This document shows positions 1-31,136 of a stretch of 64,000 nucleotides of DNA, in pieces. Where the stretch lies: positions 837,768 to 901,767 of the forward strand of contig OX030971.1 of assembly GCA_943735955.1 (NCBI GenBank), written 5' to 3'. Each line of letters starts with the position of its first letter. The stretch's first letter is position 1. The notes beneath the pieces are model-generated. The model worked only from the letters and a program-made list of their open reading frames with translations. It was not told the DNA's origin and searched no databases. Origin of the DNA: Piscicola geometra. Its lineage: Eukaryota; Annelida; Clitellata; Hirudinida; Piscicolidae. The position numbers and the translations under genes are program-made.

Positions 1-88
<88 letters not shown>

Positions 89-107
89 CATAATAATCAT
101 AATAATC

Positions 108-172
<65 letters not shown>

Positions 173-191
173 CATAATAATCATAATAATC

Positions 192-245
<54 letters not shown>
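1..245. repeat. (TAA)n microsatellite
   Basis: Nearly pure TAA trinucleotide repeat with scattered TCA and TAC interruptions. It runs off the left edge, so its full length is unknown. The long Leu and Tyr frames it creates are not genes. Confidence 0.97.
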
Positions 246-765
246 TTGATAATAGGAATATTGATAATAATAAAAAATAATAATGATAATAATAATAAGG
301 ATAATATAAAGAATAAAAAAGTAAATAATTGTCTTTCTTATATAGAGCTGGATGAAGAAAACCATCCAAGACAAAGAAAAGCATCAACCCAACACAATCC
401 ATCAATCAATCATTCATCTCCCCCACTCTACCACCTACCGAACCAACTATTTTTGCAGCTACTTTTACTTTATAGTAATAATAAAAAATTAAATCGAAAT
501 TAATTCTAATTTATACCATTTCTCATCTCAAAACCTCTCCCAATTTCAACTAAATTAATATTTTTTATCATCTTTCAACTCTCCAAACTCCATCTCAATC
601 ATCAATTCATCATATTGACTCCCCTTCCTAATTGGATCCCATCCAATCGCCCCGCCCCTCCATTCCTCTAAGCCCCACCCCTCCATTCCTCCAAGCCCCA
701 CACTTCCATTTTTCCAAGCCCCGCCCTCCATTCCTCTTAGCACCACCCCTTTATTCCTCCAAGCT
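246..765. other. no gene seen; pyrimidine-rich 3' flank
   Basis: The first part is AT-rich. About 645-790 is a degenerate ~25-bp pyrimidine-rich repeat (CCCCTCCATTCCTCCAAG-like). It lies just downstream of the minus-strand Asn-rich gene and is probably its 3' flank. Confidence 0.5.
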
Positions 766-1641
766 TCACCCCTCCATCCCCCAAGCCCTCGCACCTCCAC
801 TTGACTCGGAATAGTCCCTCTTCGTATAAGTCCGACTATAACCCCTCGTATACATAGGACTGTTGGCTTGGCTACTCATGCCAGTGGGTGGGTTCACGGT
901 GTATGAGTGGGGTGAGACGCCCCGAGAAGACCGCTGGGTTACCGCTCTAGAGGCAGTGTGGGTGAGGTGAGTTGTGCTGCTCGCTGCGTTCCGAGTTTGG
1001 TTCAAGTCGTCCCTGTGGTGGTGATCGTGTGGAAGGGGTGGTTGGTGGGTTTTTTTTTGAAAAAAAGTTCTTTTTCGAATAAAGGGGATTAAGTTAATAG
1101 GTTAAGTTTAAATTAGAAAAATATTGTTTAAATGAATGATCTTGAAACAGTTTCGTAATGTATTTCATGGTTTTTAATAAGTTAAATTTAAATTGGATTT
1201 TTTTAAAAATGAATGATCTTGATCACAGTTTCGTAATGTATTTCATTGTTTTGTATTGGAATGTGTAAAAAATAAAAATTATTTCATAGTTTTGTTTATT
1301 AAAGTTTGTTTTTCATTATGTCATACCTGGCTCCCTTAGAGCTTTCCTCCTTTGTCAAGTCCTTTTTAGAATTGTTGTCATTGCCATTCTGGGCCGTCAT
1401 GTCTTTATTGTTGTTGTGGTTTTTAGAGAGGTTTTGTTCTTTTTTTTCGTCGTTATAGTCCGTTGTGTCTTTATTGTTTTTATGTTTATGGGTGGGTTGT
1501 ACTTTTTCTTCGTGGTGGGTTGTTTCAGATATTGTGTTGTGGTTGCTTACGGGATTTTGTTTGAAGCTTTCTTTGATTTTTTTGTATTCTTTTTCGCTCA
1601 TGCAATATTTGTCAAGATTGTATTTTTTGTGGCTGTGTGGT

Positions 1642-1672
<31 letters not shown>

Positions 1673-2297
1673 AAGTTGGGTTGTTGTTGTGGTTGTTGTT
1701 GTTGGAGTTGTTGTTTTGGTTGTTGTTGTTGGAGTTGTTGCTGTTGTGGTTGTTGTTGCAATCGTTGATAGAATTATTGTTGTTGCGATAGTGTCTGGTT
1801 GTGGTGAAGCTAGTGTGTTTGTAGCTTTGTGGTAAACTTCTCGAGAATTTGTTGTTGCTGCGTTGTTCTTGTTGTTGTTGTTGTTGACTGCTGGACCTCT
1901 GTTTGTAACATGATTCTTTGTTGCAATTTTTGTTGCAAATTTGGTTAGCTGAAAGGCTGTAGTATTTGTTGTTGATGTAGTTGCAATGTTGTTGTTGACA
2001 TTTCGATACTTCCACATGTTTGTTGCGTCTTTTGATCATGTTGTTGTAGTGGTTGGAGTGTTTTTGTGTGTTTATTTGGCTTGAGGCACAGTTTACTGTG
2101 TTGTTTTCGTGTGGGTTGTTGTCGAGGCTGTTGAGTGGGTTGTTGGGGTTGTTGTGTGGGTTGTTGTTGAGTGGGTTGTTGTGTGGGTTGTTGAATGGGT
2201 TGTTGTGTGGGTTGTTGAGTGGGTTGTTGTGTAGAAAGTTGTTGTCGGTTTGTGGATTGTTGGCATTGTGGTCTAGAGAGTTGTCAAGTTCATCCAT
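766..2297 (-). CDS. Asn/Gln-rich low-complexity protein, two exons
   Basis: Model: 2297-1327 joined to 1012-766, 405 residues. Exon 1 reads from an ATG through long Asn-rich tracts (residues ~15-65 and ~175-225), a Gln run and a Lys/Glu/His-rich end. Its donor AG|GTATGA (phase 2) matches a phase-2 acceptor (CACCACAG|G) at 1012, and exon 2 adds a Ser/Thr/Arg/Tyr-rich C-terminus. The phase match and sustained open frame argue that it is coding. No domain, signal peptide or TM segment is visible. The splice phase resembles the tail exons of the neighbouring membrane-protein family, so it could be an orphan cytoplasmic tail, but no TM exon is found upstream. Much of the composition comes from TTG/GTT trinucleotide expansion, and part could be non-coding. 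Function unknown. Confidence 0.45.
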
Positions 2298-2339
2298 AAT
2301 TTTTATTGAAGAAATCTAGAGGGAGTGGTTAGAAAAGTT

Positions 2340-2490
2340 GAAAGTTGATTTGGGGTTGATAAAGTGGGGTGGGTGGGTGGGGTGGGTTGGGTGGGTGGGG
2401 TGGGTTGGGTGGGTGGGATGGGTGGGTTGGGTGGGTGGGGTGGGTGGGTTTGGAGTGGGTTGGGGGGGGGGGGTAGGTAGGTAGTTTGGT
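2340..2490. repeat. (GGGT)n-like G-rich repeat
   Basis: Alternating GGGTGGGTGGGG and GGGTTGGGT units, ending in a G9-10 run near 2462. Such clustered G runs can form G-quadruplexes; that is inference. Confidence 0.85.
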
Positions 2491-3134
2491 AAGTGGGGTA
2501 AAAGGGTGGTTACTTGAGTGGGTAAAAAGGTCGGCAGGTAGTTGGGTAGTTTGGGAGGAAGGACGATAGATTAGTGAGTGGGGAAGCGGGATGGTTTTTG
2601 CATATTTAGAGTTTTAATTTCAGACAGATAGATTAAATATCGAGAAATGAGTAGTTAAACAGAATAATATGATAATAATTCGATTTGTTTCCCCATCCCT
2701 AAGTCAAACCTACTTTTTTATTTGTTTTAAAGTTGTTTTTCTCTTTTTTAATAATTTTTCAGTTTTTATCTTTTTGTTTATTTTGAAAATTGAACGCGTA
2801 ATATGCACATAGCGCTTAATGATTTTCAAAAAATAGGAAACAATTATTTAATTGAATTCAAATCTACAAATTCAAGTCGATATATTTATATAAATCAATT
2901 GTACCGTTGCCAACCAGAAAATGTTGGAAGAAGACACAAACTGAATCAGACATTTTCGCATACTTTTATTTATTGAAATAACAATTTATATTTGTATAAT
3001 TTTCATTGTAAATCTTTTTCTTTTTTTAAACGATTAAAAAAATTTATTTTCCCAAAACATTCACGTAAACCTTCCGAAAGACCAATGTCCTTAAACCAAA
3101 TAAAATCAAAATAACGGAATCTCCCATACACTTT
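2491..3134. other. AT-rich intergenic stretch, nothing recognised
   Basis: No reading frame, RNA gene or repeat that I can support. It separates the tail exon of the minus-strand gene ending at 3135 from the Asn-rich gene. Confidence 0.5.
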
Positions 3135-4571
3135 TCAAGACAACACGGACTTATTTCCTTGCGGCTTTTTCTTCAACTTGTTTTTTCCCATCAATTTTTT
3201 GGCCGACAAAGACACAACGGACTGATTTGCCGTGTTAGGTGAACTCACCCTTTTCTGTTCATTCAGCACATTTTCCAGGTACTTCGTCGTAGCGGCCAAT
3301 GTCGGATTATCGTTGGTGGCGTTTTTTTGTCGCCACGTTTGCGCCTTTGTGGTCTTGGTCCGTTGTGTCTTGTTGGCGAATGAAACAGTTTCCATTGGGA
3401 TGGGAGAGGCTTTTCGGATGTGGAGGTTTCTCACGCCCCCGGCAGCAATCCAACTTCTCATCTTGTCGCCTGCACTCCTCCCTGATCGGATGTTGTAGAC
3501 CAGCGTTCTGTTGAGAAGGTGTGAACGATGAAAAATAATAATTTAGTTATATTGTTTAATATTATTATTTATATTATTATTATATAATATTTATCATTTG
3601 TTATTATTATTTAATAGTAGAATTTCATTTATATACCCTTCATAGCGTTTCAAGCGATTTTCACATTGACTTAGAATAATAACAACAAAAACAACAACAA
3701 TTACTATTTCCAACGTCTATCAAACAACCTTTCAAACATTTCAAGACCGCACCACAACTCACGGCAAGAGCACAAACAAAGCCAAGAAGATGAGTGTTCC
3801 CATCAACAGATAATCTACCCATCGGTCATTTCTTTCTGTTGGAATGCACTTTAATTATGAAAGTGGGAAATTATAATATATTATAAAATTATAAATTATA
3901 TCTTATGAATTATTAATTATATATTATAAATTATATCTTGTGAATTATAAACTGTATCTTGTGAATTATAAATTATATCTTGTGAATTATCAATGATATA
4001 TTATAAAATTTGGTATCAGAATTAATACAAGGCTTGTCACAAACTACAATACTCTTTAAAAAAATACTTTTTATTAATTAAATATATTTTTCATATAATT
4101 AAAAATATTTTCTAATTAACTAAATGTTATTTAAATTAAGACCTATTTTTTTGAATTTTAAATCTAATAAATATATTGAATAAATTCATGACTTCCTTTG
4201 TCGCTTATAGACGTTCCATTCCTCTTGCTTCTTGCTGTTGTGACCTTCCCTTTTCCAGTATCATTCGTTAGAGGAATTGCATCATCATTACCAGTAAGCG
4301 CTGTGAGATTTGCCGCAGCAACCACACAGGTAGATGGTAGAAGTGTTGGGTTGATGTTCAGACCTGTGGAGTGATGGAGGAGGCTGGAGAGGTAGAGGTC
4401 TTGATTATTCATGAGCCAGTATCAAACATTTAGAAATACAAACATATCATATGTTATAGCGCGTTTATGTTTTTTTATTTTTGTTTTTATGTATGTTTTT
4501 ATTTAATATTAAAAAAAGTTTTTACCCAAAAAAGCGACGAACAGTAGCAAAGAGCATTTTTGAAATGTCAT
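3135..4571 (-). CDS. small single-pass membrane protein, FTP-less member of the cluster family
   Basis: Model: 4571-4526, 4363-4292, 3835-3763, 3507-3135; 564 nt, 187 residues. Exon 1 encodes a signal peptide (MTFQKCSLLLFVAFL) and ends in phase 1 at G|GTAAAA. Exon 2 (72 nt, phase 1-1) is a short extracellular segment with an Asn-Leu-Thr sequon. Exon 3 is a 73-nt phase 1-2 exon encoding a hydrophobic helix (YLLMGTLIFLALFVLLP) and ends in a strong GTGAGT donor. Exon 4 enters in phase 2 and encodes a basic tail of about 123 residues rich in Lys, Arg, Thr and Asn. The 73-nt TM exon and the phase series 1,1,2 are shared with genes at 10.5, 13.9 and 17.0 kb, which is the main reason for grouping them. 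Exon 2 could extend past 4292, since the frame stays open. Not recognised as a named family. Confidence 0.62.
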
Positions 4572-4726
4572 TTGCCAGACTTCCCACAAAATATGTTTAT
4601 AAACAATTTCTAAAATGACGTTCACTTGAAGATTAACTAAGGTATTTAAAATAAAAAAGTAGAAAAAGTTTGTATTAGTATACATTAGTATCTTTAAGTA
4701 CTTTTTAGTATAAAAAACATTATTCT

Positions 4727-4772
4727 AGTGGCGTAGGGCCCAAACAGGCTTCCAAGAGGGATGAAAAGACTA
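4727..4772 (-). mobile_element. fragment of tRNA-derived SINE
   Basis: The segment TAGTGGCGTA..AACAGGCTTCCAAG matches the tail-side sequence of the SINE copies at 17.37-17.53 kb and 8.04-8.69 kb. Only about 45 bp is recognisable. The rest of 4572-4989 shows no gene. Confidence 0.45.
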
Positions 4773-4989
4773 GTGTGCTAGTCAAAATGAAAATTAGTAA
4801 ACGAACACATTTTTAGTTAAATTTATTTGAAAGTTTATTCGAAAGTCAAAAGTTTGAAATTTTTCTTGCTAGAAATCGAGTTGGTTCACAATGGAGCAGT
4901 AGGGAATTCGGAGATTTATATACGGAGTTTGAGAGATCTCTGGAATCGGTTCATTTCTTAAGTTTATTTTTCTAGATACATATCCGTTT

Positions 4990-9683
<4,694 letters not shown>

Positions 9684-10527
9684 TTTTGGAAGTAGTCGTT
9701 TTCAATGTAGGTTTCAATGCTGCGGCGACATTTGAGACGTTTTGCCCGCTTTCGTTGAGAACGGATATTTAAGGAACTCACCAGTTTTCCATAAAGATAT
9801 TCCAATTAAAGTTGTTGAGATAGCAAAATGTAATTGATTTTTTTTGAATATGAAGAAAACTAAAAGATTGAGTATCCAAATATATATTTAAAGTGTTTCT
9901 GAATATAATCAAAAATATCCAAAGTTGTTTGGAAGTTCTGCTCCCTTTCGTTTGCGAGAATCAAGATTCTATGAATTTAAAAAATACTTTTTTAGAAGTG
10001 AAATTAACGAAATAATGTTTTTTTTAAATAATTTTTTCGGATATTTGTCGCAATTTTGAAGTTTTAGTATTGAAGCAATGTTATTGTTGATATTCTTTGT
10101 TGATTTTTGGATGTTTACCAGCGACGTTTCAAGTGCGAAAATGTTTTAACTAAACGATTTAATAGACGAATTGTAAATTTTTCAAACCAGTAGGTAAATG
10201 CAATGAATCGATCTGAGTTTTCAAGAAATATTAAAAATAAAATTAAGTATTTGTCGGAAAAACAAAAAATAAAGTTTTCAATTTGTATTTTGCTTTTTCG
10301 TTTTGTTACGTCCATTCATTTTAAGAATTTAAACTGTCACATGCCGTTTAAAGTAATCGACAGAAAAAAAACAAAAAAAAACAAAAAATTTATCAATGAA
10401 TTGAGCGCTAGGCTATTTATAATTTGGTGACTATTTTTCAATTTTACGTTACGAAAAAACAAATGAATGCAAAAGCTTCCAGAACATCAATTCGTATTTA
10501 ATAATGTGAGTTTGAAACTACCAACAT
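9684..10527. other. no confident gene; possible frame-disrupted 5' part of the minus-strand gene
   Basis: AT-rich. On the minus strand 9,780-9,690 reads an Arg/Lys-rich then acidic peptide (RSQRKRAKRLKCRRSIETYI) that abuts the ATG at 9683 in a frame one base off. Nothing else is recognised. Confidence 0.35.
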
Positions 10528-13347
<2,820 letters not shown>

Positions 13348-13878
13348 GTGGCGAGGGAGAGAAAATGAAAAACTCTATCGGGAAAATATAAATTAAAATA
13401 GTGAAAATGGGAATAAAAATTGATAATGAATGGAGTGGGGTAGAAAAGGAATAGAAATGTTTTTATGAAAAGAAAAGAATTTTTTTTATAAGAATGAAAG
13501 AAAGAGAATAAAATAATAAGAACATTGTAAAATATGACTTTTTGATTATACAAATAAAATTCACTTTTTTGGAGTTTTTTATAACCGTATAAACAGATCC
13601 AAACAATTAGTGTTTATAAGACGGAAATATGTTTACTCTATTACCAAAGTAATTAACAATTAACTAATTAGTAATAAATTTAACTATAGAAAACATTTTT
13701 TTGCCGATCATCGATTCATTTAAAGGTTTTAAACTTAAAAGGGCACGAACTTAACTTTTAATGCTGCGTCATACTATCTCCTTTTTGTAAACATCCAATC
13801 AATCAAATACATTTTTATTACGTTTTTTAATCAAATTCAAGAACACAAGATCCGATTGGTCATTCATCCCTCTAATTA
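13348..13878. other. intergenic; 3' flank of the FTP gene and 5' flank of the next gene
   Basis: AT-rich, with AATAAA at 13507-13512 and 13553-13558. No other gene or RNA recognised. Confidence 0.5.
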
Positions 13879-15124
<1,246 letters not shown>

Positions 15125-15146
15125 GAAGAAAGAAAACTTGAATTAG

Positions 15147-15415
15147 TTGTGGTTTGGTGGTGGTTTGGTGGTGATGGTGGTGGTGGTGGTGGGTGCGGTG
15201 GTGAAGGCGGTGGTGGGGGCAGTGGTGGGGGCGGTAGTGGTGGTGGTGGTGGTGGTTTGGTGGTGGTGGTGGTGGTTTGGTGGTGGTGGTGGTTTGGTGG
15301 TGGTGGTGGTGGTAGTGGTGGTTTGGTGGTGGTCGTGGTCGTCGTCGTCGTGGTTAAGTGGTGGTGGTGGGGGTGGTGGTTATGGGAGCGGTAGTGGTTT
15401 GGTGGTGGTGGTTGA
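15147..15415. repeat. (GGT)n-rich tract
   Basis: GGTGGT with GGTTT, GGGGGC and GTCGTC variants, downstream of the minimal gene. No coding support. Confidence 0.93.
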
Positions 15416-15599
15416 ATGAACGGAAGGAGGAATGAAAAGGAGGGGAAGAAGAAGATGGGAGGAAAAGAATTAATAAAGTTTAGGGCATACGAAGTTTGAG
15501 CTGGTTTTGATTCTATGCCTTTTTTGAATGTTTTTTTGGCAATGGAAATTTAGTTTTTGTTGGAAACGTCTGGAAATACTTAATACCTATTTTTAAAAT

Positions 15600-16130
15600 A
15601 CATTTTTATTGAATATATATTTATTGAATATATATATTTTTTGATTATACATTTATTGAATATAAATATGTTAAATATATATTTATTAAATACAAATTTA
15701 TTAAATAAATATTTAATAAATATATCTTTATTAAATATATATTTATTAAATATATATTTATATTTATATATATATATATCTATATATTTATTAAATATAT
15801 ATTTATTAAATATATATTTATTAAATATATATTTATTAAATATATATTTATTAAATATATATTTATTAAATATATATTTATTAAATATATATTTATTAAA
15901 TATATATTTATTAAATATATATATATTTATTAAATATATATTTATTAAATATATATTTATTAAATATATATTTATTAAATATATATTTATTAAATATATA
16001 TTTATTAAATATATATTTATTAAATATATATTTATTAAATATATATTTATTAAATATATATTTATTAAACATATATTTATTAAATATATATTTATTAAAT
16101 ATATATTTATTAAATATATATTCACTAAAA
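15600..16130. repeat. 15-bp AT minisatellite (AAATATATATTTATT)
   Basis: More than thirty near-identical copies. Arrays of this composition form strand-paired hairpins readily; no coding meaning. Confidence 0.95.
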
Positions 16131-16254
16131 TCTAAAATCTATATGCCCCCGATAAACGGTTTAAAACGTTTTTCATTCACTAAAAATCCTCTCGGCACCT
16201 TGACTGGTTAGGCGAAACGTTTACTTCACAGAAGTTTGTCACCCACAATGAAAA

Positions 16255-16945
16255 TCATTTATATATTATTTAATCTATATATTTATATACTATTTAATCT
16301 ATATATTTATATATTATTTAATCTATATATTTATATATTATTTAATCTATATATTTATATATTATTTAATCTATATATTTATATATTATTTAATCTATAT
16401 ATTTATATATCATTTAATCTATATATTTATATATTATATAATCTATATATTTATATATTATTTAATCTATATATTTATATATTATTTAATCTATATATTT
16501 ATATATTATTTAATCTATATATTTATATGTTATTTAATCTATATATTTATATATTATTTAATCTATATATTTATATATCATTTAATCTATATATTTATAT
16601 ATTATTTAATCTATATATTTATATATTATTTAATACATATATTTATATATTATTTAATCTATGTATTTATATATTATTTAATCTATTTATTTATATATTA
16701 TTTAATCAATATATTTATATATTATTTAATCTATATATTTATATATTATTTAATCTATATATTTATATATTATTTAACCTATATATTTATATATTATTTA
16801 ATCTATATATTTATATATTATTTAATCTATATGTTTATATATTATTTAATCTATATATTTATATATTATTTAATCTATATATTTACATATTATTTAATCT
16901 ATATATTTATATATTATTTAATCTATATATTTATATATTCTTTAA
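16255..16945. repeat. 24-bp AT minisatellite (TATTTATATATTATTTAATCTATA)
   Basis: About 28 tandem copies with point changes, distinct in unit from the neighbouring 15-bp array. It lies ~100 bp upstream of the next signal-peptide exon. The regular reading frame across it follows from the unit being a multiple of three. Confidence 0.95.
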
Positions 16946-17044
16946 TCTCGACATTAATGTAAAATCTGTAAAATTGAAGACTAACTTTTATTCTAAACGT
17001 CATACAACTATTTTTAAAAACAACTCTTTTACACTCATTTTTAA

Positions 17045-22502
<5,458 letters not shown>

Positions 22503-23277
22503 AAAACGGAAGAAGTTCGTGCGGATGATAATGATACTGGAAATGGTGATGATGATGATCTCCTGGAGTTATGATGTCACGTGGGTGGTGCTTGTGATGA
22601 TCTTTTTAAGTGAGATGGAATTTGTCTCTGGGGCATTTCGGTTCTCCTCTACAAGACAACAACAACATCGAAATTACGACCCACACTTTGTTCCACAACA
22701 CACATTCCGGACTTGAAATTGTTAAAATATTTTAATGTGATTTTTCCAACGATTTAAAATTGATTTTTAAACATTTGCTTTTAAACTTTAGAACTGACGT
22801 ATGATTTGTTTACAAAATAAGCACGGATATAATTTTTATGAGTTTGAAAATAAATTTAAAAAATCTTTCTTTTTATATATTTAGCCTTAATCATCATCTT
22901 TTGATATGCGGTCTAAAAAGGCAATTCACACCAGTGACGTGGACTCAAATCATGGTTGAAGCCTCAAACTGTGGTTTAAAATAAAAGTGAAAGCTTAAAT
23001 AATCCACTAAAGCATAGTGGCAAAGTGGGAAAAAGCATCTCTAAATCGATGAAAATTCCAATATATCGATTATTTGTGAATTTAATTGTCTATCGAAGAA
23101 ATGCAGAGAATCTTCCCCCTCATCATCATCATCATCCTCATCCTCATCATCATCCTCATCATCATCCTCATCATCATCCTCATCATCATCATCATCATCC
23201 TCTTTTTCTTCTCCACCAAACTTGATGGTTCATTCACATTGCTTTAGATTAGAAAGTATCACCGTAACAATCATACC

Positions 23278-23334
<57 letters not shown>

Positions 23335-24335
23335 TAAATTTCTATAACTAACACACAATGGTCCATAAAAATCTACATAATGGTCTATAAAAACCTACAC
23401 AAGGGTCCATAAAAACCTACACAATGGTCCATAAAAACCTACACCCATCTTACAACCATTCTACCTTCCTAAAAAATGCTCCCTAAACAACTACTCCTTC
23501 AGCCAATCAAAAACACACAGCTTTTTCATAAATTCAGAAACACTCTAATATAAATTTAGAAAATAAATGTATCTTTAAACCATTACAGAAAAGTAATATT
23601 ACTTGAACTACACTCCACCCTCTCCCACCCCCCCCCCCTAATCATCTCAGGTTTATTGACCAACAGAAGTATGGTAGGCCCATTTTTGGTACCAACCTTT
23701 AAACAACAAAACTGCATTTACCCAGATTTCTCCTCACCTTCCCAATGCTTCCCATGATCATGAAGGTGTAGACGGACTTATTCTTTATGGAATTTTATCA
23801 CTGGAAATTCAAAAACTTTTTTTTTTATGGCTAAACTTTTTTATTTAATATAAATAATATATCAGCAAAAAATTTTTATTATTTGTTTATTTATAATACT
23901 TTTGTTTAATTAGGAAAAAAATATTTACTATTCAATTTTTAAGTTTTAATGTCTTAGTCAATCAATTGATTGAATCAATCAATCATTCAATCAATCTTTA
24001 TATAAATGGTATTAATTAAAATTAATTATTAATATGAATAAATTAAAATAATATTAACATGAATAAATTAAAATAATATTAGCATGAATAAATTAAAATA
24101 ATATTAACATGAATAAATTAAAATAATATTAACATGAATAAATTAAAATAATATTAACATGAATAAATTAAAATAATATTAACATGAATAAATTAAAATA
24201 ATATTAACATGAATAAATTAAAATAATATTAACATGAATAAATTAAAATAATATTAACATGAATAAATTAAAATAATATTAATACCCCCCACCCAACAAC
24301 GTAACAAAAAAAACGATAATATCCCTTTAAACTTT
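22503..24335. other. no intact gene; short repeats
   Basis: Contains (CAT/CCT)n at 23113-23205, (TCAA)n at 23277-23335, a ~22-bp repeat around GGTCCATAAAAACCTACACA at 23355-23450, and a 25-bp minisatellite at 24027-24283. I see no supported coding exon. Confidence 0.55.
24027..24283. repeat. 25-bp minisatellite (AATAAATTAAAATAATATTAACATG)
   Basis: Ten nearly perfect copies; one carries a single A-to-G change (TTAGCATG). Confidence 0.95.
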
Positions 24336-24338
24336 CCA

Positions 24339-24586
24339 GTTTCTGAAATTGGCGGGAGAGGTAACTAAAGACCCATGTATAAGACGCACTTTTAACCGGA
24401 TGATCAAATTTTGCAAAACTGTTTGGGACAAATAATTCACTGTATTTTTCATGGTTTTTTGTTAAATATGTTTTTATATTTTATACTTTTTATTTTTAAT
24501 GGATTTTATTTCAGGGAAGCAAAGTAATACGATGGAGTATTCTCTGGTTGTGCGCTAGTAATTTTGGCATTGGTGCTTTTTGTGCC
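24339..24586 (+). pseudogene. relic of the SP-TM family: decayed TM exon
   Basis: After a good acceptor (TTTTATTTCAG), positions 24515-24586 are 72 nt ending CC|GTGGGT. In phase 1 the stretch starts GSKSNTMEYSLVVR, hits TAG, and one base over continues as VILALVLFV. One inserted base would restore the 73-nt phase 1-2 TM exon of the family. Upstream, 24340-24360 is a possible 21-nt phase 1-1 mini-exon (TTTCCAG..AGAG|GTAACT). No signal or tail exon was found. It could instead be chance, but length, phase and hydrophobicity agree. Confidence 0.45.
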
Positions 24587-24595
24587 GTGGGTGGG

Positions 24596-24842
24596 GGGGG
24601 GGGGGTGGTTTGGAGGGGAGGTGGTTTGGGGAAGGGGTGGTTTGGGGAAGGGTGGTTTGGAGGGAGGATGGTTTAGGGGAGGAGTGGTTTGGAGAGGAGG
24701 TGGTTTGGAGGAGGGGTGGTTTGGAGGGGGGGGTGGTTTGGGGGAGAAGGTGCTTTGGGGGAAAAGTGGTTTGGGGAAAGGGCGGTTTGGAGGGGGGGTG
24801 GTTTGGAGGGGGGGGGTGGTTTGGAGGAGGTTCTGGTGGCGG
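24596..24842. repeat. GGTTTGGAGGGGGG-type repeat
   Basis: Imperfect ~17-bp G-rich units (TGGTTTGGAGGAGGGG) beginning just after the decayed TM exon. Confidence 0.9.
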
Positions 24843-25500
24843 TGAGCATGGAATGTGAGAAAAATGAAAGGGTTAAAATGAAAAACTAATGATAAAAATT
24901 TGGAAGTGTAAAAAATGTAATTTAAAATGTTTTTTAATAAAAAATAATTTAGTCAATAAATCGGTGATGATGGCAATTTTAAAGATAGGAAGATAAAAAA
25001 CTTAATAATATCTTAATTCTTTCTTTTTTTAATATAATTATTTTATTTGTTTCTTTAAATAATTTTTTTATTTTTTTTTTTATTCACCAATGCTTTAAAA
25101 CTCCTAAAAGGTGAAAGAGTGGAAAGAGGGATCGAGTTAATGAAGCGATGATTTGGAAAAATATACTTTAAAATTTCATCAGATTTTGCTGAATAAAAAC
25201 GTTGAAAGTATTTAGAGTGAAGTTGTTGAAAAATTCATGTAAAATTAAAAGTCAAATATGTAAATGAACCGTTAAAATAATTTTAAAAATCTAGCGTTAC
25301 ATTTTTTGTTGATGTTTTATGACGTTTTTAATAACAATATTTTAGATTTTTAAACTGTTTAGCTGATTGAAAAAAGAGTTTAAACAAATAGTTAATTGGT
25401 CGAATATTTAATTAACCAATTAGTTAATTTACCGAATAGTTAATTGAGTAACAACATCAAGTTTAAACGCCGAATTTAAAAGATAAGATTTCCCTACAAC

Positions 25501-29880
<4,380 letters not shown>

Positions 29881-30492
29881 GTCTTTGAAGAATTTACAGT
29901 GGAAGAAACATTTTATTTTATTTTTTAAAATTGAAAATAATTTTTTATGAAATAAAATAAAAGCTGATCTCACAAAAGCATTTGTGTTCAACCCATCAAA
30001 GTTCGTAAGTGATTTTTTGACCCAATTTTGCACTTCCCAAATACGGTGTATAAGACGCACCTTGGATTTGTTAATTGAGAATGCTCGCCTCACAATATTT
30101 TTTGTTTTTCAGATTCTTCGTTTATTCGCTTTGGAAGACGAAAAGTTTTAATTCAATTTATTCATCCAATAGAGTTGTGAAACTTTTTTTTTGCTTAAAA
30201 AGTTTAGATTAATTTTTATTATAAGTATAATTTATTTATTTATTTATTTAAAATAGCGCCGGTTTATCCACAAGCTTAACGTAAAGAGCAAGAAAATTTG
30301 AAAACTTTTATATATCTTTTTCAAAACATTTTTCAAATAATACTTCATTAAAATGTTTAAAACTTTTATTTTTCTTTTGAAAAAAATATTCTGTTAATAA
30401 TAACCTTAAATAAAAATACTAAGTATTCAATGACGGTCAGTTAATAATGGTTGTTTAATTGTTACAGCCCCAAACTTGAGTTTGCAAAAATA

Positions 30493-31136
30493 TCATTCAG
30501 CCTCGTCTTTTTGACCTTTTTTACCTTTTTTGCCTTGGGAAAAAATTCTTCTACACCTGGAATATTATATTAAAAGAATTTTAATCTAAAATTAAAAACC
30601 TGTTAAAAACGAAACATCAAAGCTTTTGAAAAATACATATTTGACAAATAAATATTTGACAAATAAATATTTGAAAAATACATATTTGACAAATAAATAT
30701 TTGAGAAATAAATATTTGAGTCTAACTTGAAGACGATGATGAGAAAAAGGAGGATGATAATGAAAATGCCGATTGTTTTTATCAGCGTTGGGTTGAGGAG
30801 TTCTGGAACCAAGATTAAAGAATGCGATTCAACCATTTGTAAAATTCAAATCAAATTCAACTACTTTAAATCAAAAACTAACTAAAAAATGTTACATATT
30901 TTACCACGAAATAATACAAATGTCTTCAAAAGTTCTACAACATACTCGTGTGCCCAAAAATCTCCACATCATCAATAGCCAACTGCTGGCCTGTAGCGTG
31001 GATCTCAACAAAACGGAAGGTTTCCCTGGAGGAGCAAGGAATTATTTTGTAAATGATGTCCTTAAACCGGCCACACATGAATTCGTCCACCCCGTTGGAA
31101 CCTAGCAGAGAGACGTTCGTTTCACATCTGTCCATT
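30493..31136 (-). pseudogene. 5'-truncated FTP-TM gene end (unit A antisense)
   Basis: Contains only the last three exons of the gene that is complete at 54,028-56,698: FTP C-half 31136-30946, TM exon 30802-30727, tail exon 30556-30493. All three frames and splice sites are intact. The signal peptide, the first FTP domain and the N-half of the second are missing because the duplication breakpoint falls in the preceding intron. With no start of its own it should not make the receptor, unless transcribed from elsewhere. Confidence 0.8.

Noticed and set aside
9785..9870. TM exon upstream of the Cys/Gly-rich gene (minus strand)
   Set aside because: A hydrophobic stretch and a GTGAGT donor exist, but the hydrophobic frame ends in phase 1 while the next plausible acceptor needs phase 2, and an A8 run makes the frame unsure.
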